From: an uncultured Opitutia bacterium
Lineage (GTDB): Bacteria; Verrucomicrobiota; Verrucomicrobiia; Opitutales; Opitutaceae
Direction: 5' to 3'
NCBI GenBank assembly: GCA_903873805.1
Contig: CAIQQB010000040.1
Span: 1 to 41,052 of the forward strand
Length of the DNA stretch: 41,052 bases
Shown: piece after piece, positions 1 through 12,021 of the stretch
How the letters are laid out: every line of letters begins with the position of its first letter
How positions within the stretch are numbered: the stretch's first letter is position 1
Position numbers and translations under genes: made by a program
Notes under the pieces: generated by a model
What the model was told of the DNA's origin: nothing
The model's database searches: none
Seen by the model: only the letters and a program-made list of their open reading frames with translations

Positions 1-43
1 GACCATGGGGACGCGGCGCCCCCCCCCCGTCGGTCTTGTTCAG

Positions 44-119
44 GGTGGAGCGCATTGACCCCAATGCGCTTGCCTTGGGGCGTTTCAAAAACAGCGCGTT
101 GGGGTCAATGCGCTCCACC
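44..119. repeat. long inverted repeat with 26-bp arms
   Basis: The arms at 44-69 and 94-119 are reverse complements at 25 of 26 positions, around a 24-base loop. Each arm contains GGTGGAGCGCATTGACCCC. A related but diverged single arm occurs at 29691-29721, so this looks like a dispersed intergenic element rather than a one-off hairpin. Transcribed, it would form a very stable stem. There is no T-run, so a terminator role is not obvious. Confidence 0.8.
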
Positions 120-289
120 TGTATCCCTATAGGGCTCGACCTTGCGTCGGGCCTTGTTGCGCGTAGATCGGTTCCGAATACTGTAGGCCAGCTCGTTGAG
201 CTGGCTCCGAAAACGCCCAGCCAAACCTCCGCTTGCCGAAGCCAAGTAAGCGCCCTGTCCGGTGGTGGCTCAGTTTGCTGTTTGCCGCT

Positions 290-336
290 GTAGGTCGGGC
301 TTCACGCCCGACGTGTCGGGGATAAACCCCGACCTG
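290..336. repeat. double-hairpin REP-like element
   Basis: Two perfect 7-bp hairpins lie back to back: GTCGGGC/GCCCGAC at 294-312 with a 5-base loop, and GTCGGGG/CCCCGAC at 315-333 with a 5-base loop. The whole unit is flanked by longer imperfect inverted arms (GGTGGTGGCTCAG near 261-273, its complement near 349-362). The architecture resembles REP/BIME-type dispersed palindromes. The family assignment is inference. Confidence 0.7.
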
Positions 337-403
337 CCATTCGCAATCTGAGCCAGTACCACCTGCCTACAGCCGGAATTGAGTTCAGCTGCACGTGCCC
401 GCC

Positions 404-1084
404 TCAGTTGTTCTCGATGTCGTCGTCGGCCAGCCGGCCCTGCAGGCGGTGGCGCAGCCGGAGCGCCCCGATTTCCCCGCGCAGATGCCGGCTGAAAAGG
501 CCGAGGCGCGCATGGACGTCAAGGGTCTCGAGCAGCGTCTGCTTGAGAGGCGCATCCTCGCACAGGCTGAAGGCCGCGAGGTCGACGAACGCCTCGGGGT
601 CGTCGATCGTGCGGAGAAATCCCAGAAATTCCTCGCGCCCGCCCACGCCGCCGCCGAGCCGCTGGCGGAGCGTGATCAGCCGGAGCAGATCGTGACGCCG
701 GCGGCTGTTTTCGGCACCCGCGGCTCCGGGCTGGCTGGCCAGCGGGCGGATCCGGACGCAGCGGTAAGGTTCTTCGCGCAGCACGGCCAGGAATTCCACG
801 CGCGCGAGCCCCTGGAGCAGCAGGCTGGAGGTGCCGTCGTCCTGTTTTTGGCAGGCGCGGATGATGCCGACGGTGGCCACGCGGTGCGGCGGCTCGAAAC
901 CACCGGCGGCGGCGGGATTGATGCCCGCCACGGCAAACAGCCGGTGCGAAGCGAGGACGTCCTTGAGCATCTGCCGGTAGCGCGGTTCGAAAATGTGCAG
1001 CGGCAGCAGCGCCTGCGGGAAAAACGCCACGTTGGGCAGCGTCATCACCGCGACATTGTCGGGGAGCACGATTTCCATCTCCAT
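404..1084 (-). CDS. LON substrate-binding (LON-N) domain protein
   Basis: A 226-residue protein made of a stand-alone LON N-terminal (PUA-like) domain, without the AAA+ or peptidase parts of Lon protease. The start region is typical: LPNVAFFPQALLPLHIFEPRY, where the pattern LPxxxFPxxxLPLxIFExRY defines the family, followed by Y-RQML and later AVAGINP. Such proteins are thought to bind unfolded or regulatory substrates, and their cellular role in bacteria is unclear. The start at 1084 gives MEMEIVLPDNV; the next Met, two codons on, is equally possible. It lies downstream of, and in the same direction as, the small exported protein ending at 1172, with an 87-base gap. No clear Shine-Dalgarno site is present. 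Confidence 0.85.
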   Translation of the reverse strand: MEMEIVLPDNVAVMTLPNVAFFPQALLPLHIFEPRYRQMLKDVLASHRLFAVAGINPAAAGGFEPPHRVATVGIIRACQKQDDGTSSLLLQGLARVEFLAVLREEPYRCVRIRPLASQPGAAGAENSRRRHDLLRLITLRQRLGGGVGGREEFLGFLRTIDDPEAFVDLAAFSLCEDAPLKQTLLETLDVHARLGLFSRHLRGEIGALRLRHRLQGRLADDDIENN

Positions 1085-1171
1085 GCGGAAAGTCTGTCGG
1101 GTTGGGTGAAAAACTCAACCGGCCTTTGCGCACAGGCGGGAAAAGCGGAGGCACTCCAACCCGCCAGCCCC

Positions 1172-1555
1172 TCAGTCTATAATGCTCCACTCCAAGTAGG
1201 GCTTGGAAATCTTGCTGATGATGTCGGTCGGCCTCTCCTCCAACCCCAGTTGCTTGGGATCTGAAAGGGTAAACTCAACATCCACCTTGATGTAGGGGCA
1301 CCGGCGGTGGACAAAGTGGTTCCAGGTGGGGGTGGAGAGTCCTCCCTCGGTGGTGAAGACCTTGGCAAGGTCGGCGCGGGTCATGCCTGGCTTGATCGTC
1401 TGGCACTCAAGGAGAATGTCCGAGATTTGCTTCGTCAGGTTTTGGTCAATGGCGCTGCCAACCGAAGGCGGCGGAGCATTCTTCGGCGCGGCTTGCTCAG
1501 CGGTGAGGGACAACGTCGAGAGACCGATCAGAATCAAAAATGGCCAGGTTTTCAT
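1172..1555 (-). CDS. small exported protein of unknown function
   Basis: A 127-residue protein. The Met at 1555 begins a good signal peptide (MKTWPFLILIGLSTLSLTA, cleavage probably just after it). A longer open frame extends upstream to 1705, but its extra 50 residues look unlike coding sequence and would bury the signal peptide. The mature part carries IKPGMTRADLAKVF, reminiscent of the 'GMT...dv...lG' motif of BamE/SmpA-like small periplasmic proteins, followed by RRCPYIKVDVEF. I recognise this as a conserved hypothetical type but cannot name a function. It probably acts in the periplasm or at the outer membrane. It shares direction with the LON-domain gene and could be co-transcribed with it. 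Confidence 0.65.
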   Translation of the reverse strand: MKTWPFLILIGLSTLSLTAEQAAPKNAPPPSVGSAIDQNLTKQISDILLECQTIKPGMTRADLAKVFTTEGGLSTPTWNHFVHRRCPYIKVDVEFTLSDPKQLGLEERPTDIISKISKPYLEWSIID

Positions 1556-1634
1556 TTGGGAGCGGGGTTGGGACGCCGACGGATGCTGCGGCATGATTGG
1601 GGCACGCATGATCGCCTGACGAAAGCCCAAACTC

Positions 1635-1652
1635 CCTGCGCTTACGCGCAGG
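1635..1652. repeat. perfect 7-bp hairpin
   Basis: CCTGCGC and GCGCAGG enclose a TTAC loop. It lies in the upstream region of the small exported protein gene with no following T-run. It could be another REP-like unit; its function is unknown. Confidence 0.5.
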
Positions 1653-1894
1653 ACTACATTTCCGAGGTAGCCCGCAGCGTGAGCGGCAGGACTTGAGGCA
1701 ACCATGTCAGGCTAAAGCGCGAGCCTCAGTATGAGTAAAAGACAAGGTGACTGGGTCGGAGATGGGGAACGTGCGGATCCAGGGCCCCGTAGCGTGTGCC
1801 AACGGCGTTCCTCACGACACGGGTGCTGGCACAGGTTGCGTCAGGGTGGCGCGGAATGGCACAATTGGGCGCCCGTGGGCAATGCAGAATAAAA

Positions 1895-1922
1895 TTGTTA
1901 TTTATTGGTATGTATGTATTAA
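1895..1922 (+). promoter_or_regulatory. possible promoter of dnaK
   Basis: TTGTTA (1895-1900) and TATTAA (1917-1922) are 16 bases apart in the only AT-rich stretch upstream of dnaK, about 50 bases before its start codon. They match a housekeeping-type -35/-10 moderately. Other pairings in the same AT-rich patch are possible. No heat-shock operator could be identified. Confidence 0.35.
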
Positions 1923-1970
1923 AGAATTTAACTCTGACGGGGCATGGTCATTGCTAAAGCTATAGGCACT

Positions 1971-3920
<1,950 letters not shown>

Positions 3921-3932
3921 TTTCCGGCGCCC

Positions 3933-3964
3933 GCGCCGCTCCAGCCTTCCGGCCGGGGCGGCGC
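3933..3964 (+). terminator. GC-rich hairpin between dnaK and groES
   Basis: Arms GCGCCGCTCC (3933-3942) and GGGGCGGCGC (3955-3964) pair over 10 bp with one G-U, 12 bases after the dnaK stop. No T-run follows, so it is more likely an attenuator, a pause or an RNA-processing site separating dnaK from groESL mRNA than a full terminator. Confidence 0.4.
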
Positions 3965-4015
3965 TGTCGTCATAAAACCTAACCCACCTCTCTCCCAACC
4001 CAAACCCAAACCAAT

Positions 4016-5991
<1,976 letters not shown>

Positions 5992-6020
5992 GTCCGGCCC
6001 GTTTCCCGGCCAACACTTCA

Positions 6021-6051
6021 AGGCGTCCCGCTCGCGCGGGGCGCCTTTTTT
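6021..6051 (+). terminator. intrinsic terminator of the groEL operon
   Basis: An 11-bp stem (AGGCGTCCCGC paired with GCGGGGCGCCT, one G-T pair) with a TCGC loop is followed by six T residues. It begins 30 bases after the groEL stop. It is the clearest rho-independent terminator in the window. Confidence 0.92.
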
Positions 6052-6090
6052 GTGCGCGTTGGGTCTGATACCAGCGTCCTTAGAAAATAG

Positions 6091-6180
6091 ACTGTGGGTG
6101 GTAGGGCGAGGCGTCCCTGCCGAGCCGCGGCCCACCCAGAGGGTTCGCCCTACCTAAAGTCCAAAAGCCAAAGGACGTTG
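6091..6180 (+). repeat. dispersed 90-bp repeat, copy A
   Basis: This copy matches the reverse complement of 20573-20662 at about 84 of 90 positions by eye. Its core (6101-6153) has 9-bp terminal inverted arms, GTAGGGCGA and TCGCCCTAC, and can fold into a longer imperfect hairpin through CCCT/AGGG. No protein is encoded. It is likely a non-autonomous intergenic repeat of this genome. Confidence 0.85.
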
Positions 6181-6211
6181 GTATGATACCTCCAAGCTTG
6201 CTTCGTCTTGG

Positions 6212-6242
6212 CTGTAGCCGGGGTCGCCGACCCCGGCTACAG
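6212..6242. repeat. 31-base perfect palindrome
   Basis: CTGTAGCCGGGGTCG and its exact reverse complement are separated by a single C. It lies 96 bases before the metallo-hydrolase start. With no T-run it is not a standard terminator. It looks like a REP-type palindromic element, though a dimeric-regulator operator cannot be excluded. Confidence 0.75.
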
Positions 6243-6326
6243 TTTTCTGCAAAATGCCCCGGGGATGTTTATTCTGCGCCGTCGCCGCACGTTTGGCTTT
6301 CCTTCGGCGCCCGCCGGGTGTTCCGT

Positions 6327-6330
6327 GAGG
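6327..6330 (+). promoter_or_regulatory. ribosome binding site of the metallo-hydrolase gene
   Basis: GAGG lies seven bases before the ATG at 6338. It supports that start, and it is one of the few recognisable Shine-Dalgarno sites in this window. Confidence 0.55.
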
Positions 6331-6337
6331 CACCACC

Positions 6338-7162
6338 ATGGAAGTCATCTTTCTCGGCACGGGCACGTCGCAGGGGGTGCCGATGATCGCCTGCGACTGC
6401 GCCGTCTGCACCTCCACCGACCCGCGCAACCGGCGCACCCGGGCCTCCATCCATGTCGTCCTGGGCGACCTGCACATCCAGGTGGACGCCGCCCCCGAGT
6501 TCCGCCTCCAGTGCCTCCGCGAGCGCATCGGCTGGATCGACCGCTTCATCCTCACGCACGGGCACGCCGACCATGTCGCGGGCATGGACGACCTGCGCCG
6601 GTTCTGCGATCTGCTGGGCGGCGTCGCGCTGCCGGTGGACTCGACGGAGGAGGGCCTGGCCCGGATCCGCGCCATGTATCCCTACGCCATCGGCGAACGG
6701 CCGGCCGCGAAGGGCTATGTGGCGTTCCGGCTTCAGACCCTGCCGTCCCGTCTTGAGCTGCCGCAGGGCATCATTGAGTCCGTCCGCCTGCCCCACGGCG
6801 CGGTTGAAACGCTCGGGCTGGTTTTCACCGACCGGGCGAGCGGAAAGAAATTCGCCTATTATACCGACTGCAAAAGCGTGCCGGCGGCGGCGGTGGCGCT
6901 GGCCCGCGGCGCGGACGTAATGGTGCTGGACGGCCTGCGGCCGGAGCCGCACCCGACGCACATGACGATCGACGAGGCCGTGGCGGTGGCGCGGGAAATC
7001 GCCGCGCCGCAGACCTACCTCACTCACCTGACCCACCTGACCGAACACGCGGAGTGGTGCTCCCGCCTGCCGGCAGGCATCAGCTTCGCCCATGATGGCC
7101 TGCGCTTGAACCTGTCCTCGCGCCCTCCTGCGGGTGAGGGCGGGCGGGCCGCATCCACCTAA
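6338..7162 (+). CDS. PhnP-like MBL-fold metallo-hydrolase
   Basis: A 274-residue metallo-beta-lactamase-fold hydrolase. It begins MEVIFLGTGTSQGVP and has the Cys cluster C19-x-C21-x2-C24, typical of the PhnP branch, where it binds a structural zinc with a late His. The catalytic metal motif is HGHADH at residues 74-79. Later elements are LPHG, an Asp-containing YYTDCK segment, and THLTHLTEHAEW, which supplies further His ligands. PhnP cleaves cyclic phosphodiesters such as the 5-phosphoribosyl 1,2-cyclic phosphate of phosphonate breakdown. No phosphonate genes are nearby, so the substrate here is open; a general cyclic phosphodiesterase is my best guess. The start is supported by GAGG seven bases upstream. 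Confidence 0.85.
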   Translation: MEVIFLGTGTSQGVPMIACDCAVCTSTDPRNRRTRASIHVVLGDLHIQVDAAPEFRLQCLRERIGWIDRFILTHGHADHVAGMDDLRRFCDLLGGVALPVDSTEEGLARIRAMYPYAIGERPAAKGYVAFRLQTLPSRLELPQGIIESVRLPHGAVETLGLVFTDRASGKKFAYYTDCKSVPAAAVALARGADVMVLDGLRPEPHPTHMTIDEAVAVAREIAAPQTYLTHLTHLTEHAEWCSRLPAGISFAHDGLRLNLSSRPPAGEGGRAAST

Positions 7163-7163
7163 A

Positions 7164-7196
7164 GGCACGCGGGGCGCAGACATTCCGCCCCGTGCC
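7164..7196 (+). terminator. hairpin after the metallo-hydrolase gene
   Basis: GGCAC...GGGGCG pairs with CGCCCC...GTGCC, with a two-base bulge, immediately after the stop codon. It lies between two convergent genes. No T-run follows, so termination is plausible but not certain. Confidence 0.4.
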
Positions 7197-7285
7197 CGCC
7201 CGCTCGACCCCAGTCGCGCCCTCCCGCCGGCAGCCATGGCTGCGGCCGCAGACGGCGCCAGCCAATTAAGCGGGAGTTGAAAGGC

Positions 7286-10200
7286 TCAGATGTCGCTGGG
7301 TGACAGCCAGCGGAAGGAGACCACTCGGAACCTCCGGCCAAAATACAGATTGATCCCCGACATTGGTTTTTGGCCGCTGTTGGCATTTCCGTTGGTTCTC
7401 ACCGTTTCCCAAGGCGGATTAGTATAAACGTCAACATAGTCGGGAAAACGCTGGACCACGGCCTCGCACCAGGCCCGCCCCAGAATCTTGGGATCGACCG
7501 GATTGGCGGTGGCGTTCGAAGAATCATTCTGATCCAGCACTTCACCATAGGCCCGGATCACAAAGGTGTCGGAACGCGCCGCCATGACCGGCCCGAGCAC
7601 CTGGAGCATATCGGCCTGTGTCAACCAGCCAGGGATGGCGGTGTTGCGGTCGCCCATCTCCCGAATGGTGCTCAGGAAACTTGCATCGGGGAAACCTTCC
7701 GCGGACGACAGGGTCACACCGAGACCCGGGGTCGGCGTGGCGGCTTGGAACTGCTTAGTCGTGGGTTTCGCACCCCCCACGTTCAGAATGTTGATGGGCG
7801 TGGACCCGGAACTCGCATAGTCCTTTTGGAGATAAGCCTTGTTGTTGGGGTCGGTTTGGTGGGGAGGATCAATCACGGTCGCGAGCACCCCGCCGCCGCT
7901 CAAAAACTGCGGATCAAAGCCGGCATCGTGGTCGCCCGAAATCAGGTAACGGTTGACAAACTGGGCCAGCGACAGGAAGGGGCCGCGCATCCGGACCTGA
8001 TCCACGATGTTGGTGGCCATGATCCTGAGCTGATCATCGGTGAGCCGACGGTAGCCGGTGTAGGCGCTGTTATCGGTCACATCGGTGGTCTTCAGACTTT
8101 CGGCGGTCTGTTTGAGCGAACGCGGAAAGGGCGTGCCCGCGGTATTGGTGTCCGTCTTGGCCGGAGCGCCATTCTGATTGCCGGACAGCAATGAATTGCT
8201 GTACTGGAGACTGCGCAGGGAGGAGAGAAAGGCGAACCAGGCATCGGGCGAGGTCGAGTTGACATTGAAGGCGCCGTCGATCATCATCGTCTCGGCGGCG
8301 ATGAATTCCGGGGAAATGCTGTGGGCGGTGCTGGCAACGGAGAAATTGTAGGCGGGATCCTGCGGAATTACATTGGCAGGCGACTGTATGTACATATTCA
8401 AGTCACCGTAGGTCGGGGCATAACTCCCCGACGCAAACAGGTATCCGCTGGCAAACTTGTAGCGTGGATTCATCGAGACCGCGTAATTATTGATAGCGTC
8501 CCGCTGTGGAATGGCGGAAAAGAAATAACGGTCAAACAGCGCCGTGTTCAGGAGATAGCTGATATCGTAGGTATTGAAGGTGGGATTGTTCTGGCCCCCT
8601 CGACCGAGTCCGGACTGCTTGAGGGCTCCATGCGTGACGCTGACAGTGCGTGCGTTATAGGGGGAGGGCCAGGAGTTGCCCACGGCATAGCCGGGTTGAT
8701 TGCCATAGCCCACATAATCATCATCCGCGGTCAGGCTGGCGTGTTGCAACTGGGCCAGAGAGAGAATCGGCAGGTCCGAGGGGTTGTTGAGGGCATCCTG
8801 GGGCACGATGTCATAAAGATACATCGAATCTTGCCCCTGATTCTGTAATTCCTGGGTGGTGGTCGTGGTATTGCCCATGGTGCTGTTGCCCCATTTTGGC
8901 GGGTAGTTCCTCAGGTCCCCGCCAAAGATGGCGGCATCTTCCGAGACATTTTTCTCATCCGCGTTTTCATCCCCACCCCGGTCAAAGAGCCGCGCATAGG
9001 GCGGGACGGTGGGAAAGCCGTTGCCCACATTGGTGCTCAGTTTACCCCCGACAAAAGTTTCCGGCACATTCAGTTTGGCCGCCTGGGGATAGACCAGATT
9101 CGCCCCCCGGATGTTGTGATCGGCAAACGTCCGGTAATTGATGGATTTGGTCATGTTGTAAGGGTAACTTGCATGGCTCAAATTACCGTCAAAAATCTGC
9201 ACGGCAAAAGCGTCATTAAGCGCGAGAAATCCATAGTAGCCTCCGATATAGTGCGGTTGTGGGACCGCACCGTTCGGACCCGTGGCGTAACTCACGCGGT
9301 AGCCACTGGATTGAATAAAGGAGTCGGAGGCGAGAGCGCCGCCGGAAAGGTAGGCTCCCCCCACCACCGGACCGGCATACAGCGCGCCGGGCGTGACGGT
9401 CGAACATCCCGTCAGATCAATGTTGACGAGCGATTGCAGGACCTGGCTTTTGTTCGCGATGATGGTGTCGATGTTGGACCCCGCAAAGTTTCCCCCAACC
9501 CGCATCTCCAGGGTGCAGGCGACCCCGGGATACAGGGTGACGATATCACCCCAGCGGAGCTGCCCTCCCGGTCTGGTCTGGATGTTGGAGTTCATGTTGG
9601 AGGATCCGTTGCATTGGTGCAGAAAGAATACCTCATCGACATAGGGCACCCCGCCGGAAGACGGGCAGGCCACCAGGTTGACCGTACAGGGACCCGTGGC
9701 AAATTTGGCGCCGGAAAAATTGGTGTAAAACTTGCCGTGGGGAGGTCCAAAAGCAGGATCGGACCCGGCCGCCGCGGGCTGGGGGGTGGGTGCGGACGAG
9801 GACGCGGGTCCGGGTTGAAAGGCAATGCACTGGCCGGGCAGCATGGTTCCGCCATTCGCGGACGGGGGGGCGATGTGGAAAATGACCTGATCCAGCACCG
9901 AGGGGGCGGAATCCGTACTCAGGCTCCGGTCCTTGAGGATGGGATAATAGCCGGACGAAAAAACGCCCGTGTTGGCATACGAATTGACCTTTTGGTCAAC
10001 CGTACGGGTGAACTCCTGTTCCCAGCCGGTTCCAGCCTGGGCTCTGCGCTTAACGATGGCCAAACCCCACTCGGCCTTGATGTTCTGGTCCTTGTCGATG
10101 AAATAGCAGAGATCGATGCCCTGGGTGGGAAACTTGATCGGGAAGGCGTAGGGATTGCCGAGAACAAAAACCGGTTCGACCGCGATGTAGGGCTTGTAGG

Positions 10201-11839
10201 CGGCGTCATACCAGAACTCAAAGGAAATGCGGTGCTGGACAATGTTGGGCGTAATTCCCATCTGGGTGACGGTCGCCGGCCGCATGGCCACCGATTTTTT
10301 GGCAAAAAGCTCGGCGGACATCGAATAATAGGAACGAAGCACATCCCAGGTCGGACCAGCCGCCGGACTGACATTCTGCAGTAATTTGGAGGGAGCCGGA
10401 CTATAGTTCAATGCATAATCGGGATGATCCAGGTGCAAAACGTTATTCGTGCCATCGGGCAATATGCTATTATGGGCGGCAGTAATAATGTTACCGGCGG
10501 CAAGGGTCGGATCGTACCAGCTTAATTTGATTTTTGAGGGCAAAGCCGAGATATAGGCCAGGCCAGTGGCCCCTTGGGACCTCTCAAGAAACCAAGTGAG
10601 ATCGCTGCGCAGTCCGCCACGCAACTGGTCAGTCATCAGGCCCATCGAGTAGGTGGTCAGGTCATGGAAATGGCCGCGCACCACTCCGAGACCGACGGTG
10701 TTGTCCAGGCTGGAGTCCGCGAAACGGATCTGGGTCGGAGTCAGGACCTCCGACAGCAGCGACTGGCTGGTGCTCGGGGTTGTGAATGGGGTCGTGTACA
10801 GGCTCATGCCCGTCATATTCTCAATGCCATAGCGGGGGGCGGTCTGGAAACGATAGCGCGCCTGAGGCTGGGTGCCGGCATCGGTGTAGGCGGTGGGGAA
10901 GCCGTAGCGATCGCGCACGTTGTACTTGGCCTTCACCCCCTCATCCAGCACCACCCAAGCATAGCGTCCGACCGTGGTGACCCCAACCCCGTCCTTGCCG
11001 GGGACCAGAGCATTCTGAGTCTGAATGTTCACCAGGGGCGCAACAATATAAGTGCTGGTATTGCCACTGCCGGGGGCGGCACCGGCCTGGATGGTGGGAT
11101 CGGCGGAGTTCGGTCCAACCAACAACACCGCCGGGGTGTTGCCATTGGCTCCGGAAATGGTCGGGCCGTTGGGGCCGGTCAGCATGGGGTTGGTGCCGAA
11201 ATTCACCTTGTCATCCGGGGTGAAGGCCATGTTGGTGACCGTTGACGGCGGCGGGGACACAGCCGTAATTTCCCCGGTGATGCTGGAGAAGGTCAGCGTG
11301 GTGCCCTCATTGCCGCTGACCAGCCAGTTGAGCAGCACCGCACCATAGGTCCGCGCGTGCGCGTCGGAGGGCGGCTTAATGACCGCCGGGGTGTTGGGCG
11401 ACATGGAATAGAGGTCCAGCGGAGGCTCATGGCTGCCCCAGACCCCGGTCCAGTATTTGGTCCCGCCGGAGGGAAAGGTGAAAACTTGCTTCCCCGACCC
11501 GAGGCCGTCCGAGGCCGAGATGGGAGTCTTCGGGGTCGCCGGGCCCAGGTTGCCCAGGTCGGCGGTGCCGGTGGCGCGCTGATCGGGACCGGCAAATTTC
11601 TGCAGCTGGCTGAGCGCGATATTGAGCGCGCAAAGGGCGTTTTGCTGGGCCTGGGTCGAGAGCTGGCTGTTGGCGCTGACGGTGCTCTCCACCTTGAGGA
11701 GGGCGGTCAGCGTGAGCATCAGCATGATCAGAAAGGCGAGCAGGCTGATCGTGATGAGGACGGCGAAGCCGCGCTGGCGCTTGGCGGGACGGGCGGAGGC
11801 GACGGCCGGCGGGCGTTGGCTGGGAGGAGCTGAGTGCAT
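7286..11839 (-). CDS. very large pseudopilin-like protein (Verru_Chthon cassette protein A type)
   Basis: A 1517-residue protein. From the ATG at 11839 the N-terminus is a short basic leader followed by RQRGFAVLITISLLAFLIM and more hydrophobic residues, then SANSQLSTQAQQNALCALNIALSQLQ. This resembles the prepilin-like N-terminus of PilX/GspK minor pilins, without the Glu at position +5. The remainder is rich in Asn, Ser, Gly and Tyr with no enzyme motif I recognise; the end, RRFRVVSFRWLSPSDI, is distinctive. From memory the pattern fits TIGR02600 'Verru_Chthon cassette protein A', normally found with prepilin-like proteins B, C and D. Those partners are absent on both sides here. A TTG at 11905 would add 22 residues; the ATG was preferred. 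Codon third positions look less GC-rich than in neighbouring genes. It probably sits in the inner membrane or periplasm. Function unknown. Confidence 0.65.
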   Translation of the reverse strand: MHSAPPSQRPPAVASARPAKRQRGFAVLITISLLAFLIMLMLTLTALLKVESTVSANSQLSTQAQQNALCALNIALSQLQKFAGPDQRATGTADLGNLGPATPKTPISASDGLGSGKQVFTFPSGGTKYWTGVWGSHEPPLDLYSMSPNTPAVIKPPSDAHARTYGAVLLNWLVSGNEGTTLTFSSITGEITAVSPPPSTVTNMAFTPDDKVNFGTNPMLTGPNGPTISGANGNTPAVLLVGPNSADPTIQAGAAPGSGNTSTYIVAPLVNIQTQNALVPGKDGVGVTTVGRYAWVVLDEGVKAKYNVRDRYGFPTAYTDAGTQPQARYRFQTAPRYGIENMTGMSLYTTPFTTPSTSQSLLSEVLTPTQIRFADSSLDNTVGLGVVRGHFHDLTTYSMGLMTDQLRGGLRSDLTWFLERSQGATGLAYISALPSKIKLSWYDPTLAAGNIITAAHNSILPDGTNNVLHLDHPDYALNYSPAPSKLLQNVSPAAGPTWDVLRSYYSMSAELFAKKSVAMRPATVTQMGITPNIVQHRISFEFWYDAAYKPYIAVEPVFVLGNPYAFPIKFPTQGIDLCYFIDKDQNIKAEWGLAIVKRRAQAGTGWEQEFTRTVDQKVNSYANTGVFSSGYYPILKDRSLSTDSAPSVLDQVIFHIAPPSANGGTMLPGQCIAFQPGPASSSAPTPQPAAAGSDPAFGPPHGKFYTNFSGAKFATGPCTVNLVACPSSGGVPYVDEVFFLHQCNGSSNMNSNIQTRPGGQLRWGDIVTLYPGVACTLEMRVGGNFAGSNIDTIIANKSQVLQSLVNIDLTGCSTVTPGALYAGPVVGGAYLSGGALASDSFIQSSGYRVSYATGPNGAVPQPHYIGGYYGFLALNDAFAVQIFDGNLSHASYPYNMTKSINYRTFADHNIRGANLVYPQAAKLNVPETFVGGKLSTNVGNGFPTVPPYARLFDRGGDENADEKNVSEDAAIFGGDLRNYPPKWGNSTMGNTTTTTQELQNQGQDSMYLYDIVPQDALNNPSDLPILSLAQLQHASLTADDDYVGYGNQPGYAVGNSWPSPYNARTVSVTHGALKQSGLGRGGQNNPTFNTYDISYLLNTALFDRYFFSAIPQRDAINNYAVSMNPRYKFASGYLFASGSYAPTYGDLNMYIQSPANVIPQDPAYNFSVASTAHSISPEFIAAETMMIDGAFNVNSTSPDAWFAFLSSLRSLQYSNSLLSGNQNGAPAKTDTNTAGTPFPRSLKQTAESLKTTDVTDNSAYTGYRRLTDDQLRIMATNIVDQVRMRGPFLSLAQFVNRYLISGDHDAGFDPQFLSGGGVLATVIDPPHQTDPNNKAYLQKDYASSGSTPINILNVGGAKPTTKQFQAATPTPGLGVTLSSAEGFPDASFLSTIREMGDRNTAIPGWLTQADMLQVLGPVMAARSDTFVIRAYGEVLDQNDSSNATANPVDPKILGRAWCEAVVQRFPDYVDVYTNPPWETVRTNGNANSGQKPMSGINLYFGRRFRVVSFRWLSPSDI

Positions 11840-12021
11840 GGAACGGAAGGGTCTGGGGCTGGGGGGGAAACCGGTAGAACTTGAGAGCGAAATGAAGGCG
11901 GGCAAGCCTTGAAGTCAACCAGTGTTTGCAACGGTTGGTGGCACCACTTCGCCGGGAACGCCCCCCCGCAATCGCGATTGCCAGCGCCGGTCCGCCGACT
12001 CAAGTTTCCGCCATCACCACC

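Larger units (their letters stand above)
1..403. other. intergenic region made largely of palindromic repeats
   Basis: I see no convincing gene here. The stretch downstream of the LON-domain gene holds two repeat structures, listed separately: a long inverted repeat at 44-119 and a double hairpin at 290-336 set inside a longer imperfect inverted repeat (about 262-366). A run of C residues lies at about 19-28. Short open frames cross the region but resemble no family and run through the palindromes. Confidence 0.7.
1556..1970. other. intergenic region between divergent exported-protein gene and dnaK
   Basis: No gene is supported here. Near 1631-1697 are two small palindromes: a perfect CCTGCGC/GCGCAGG hairpin at 1635-1652, and an imperfect one around 1671-1686. 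The last 90 bases before dnaK are strikingly AT-rich compared with the rest of the window and probably contain the heat-shock operon promoter. I saw no CIRCE-type inverted repeat and no good sigma-32 promoter. Confidence 0.6.
5992..6337. other. intergenic region: terminator plus two repeat elements
   Basis: No gene is supported. In order it holds the groEL terminator (6021-6051), a 90-bp dispersed repeat whose inverted partner is at 20573-20662 (6091-6180), and a 31-base perfect palindrome (6212-6242). The leader of the metallo-hydrolase gene with its ribosome binding site follows. Confidence 0.75.

Noticed and set aside
36..293. Small open frame at the left end
   Set aside because: It reads through a long inverted repeat and has no recognisable protein features.
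1828..1845. Sigma-54-like element (CTGGCAC...TTGC) upstream of dnaK
   Set aside because: The GG to GC spacing is eight bases rather than the required ten, and no activator site is evident.
1706..1970. CIRCE (HrcA) operator before dnaK
   Set aside because: I looked for TTAGCACTC and its inverted partner and found no match.
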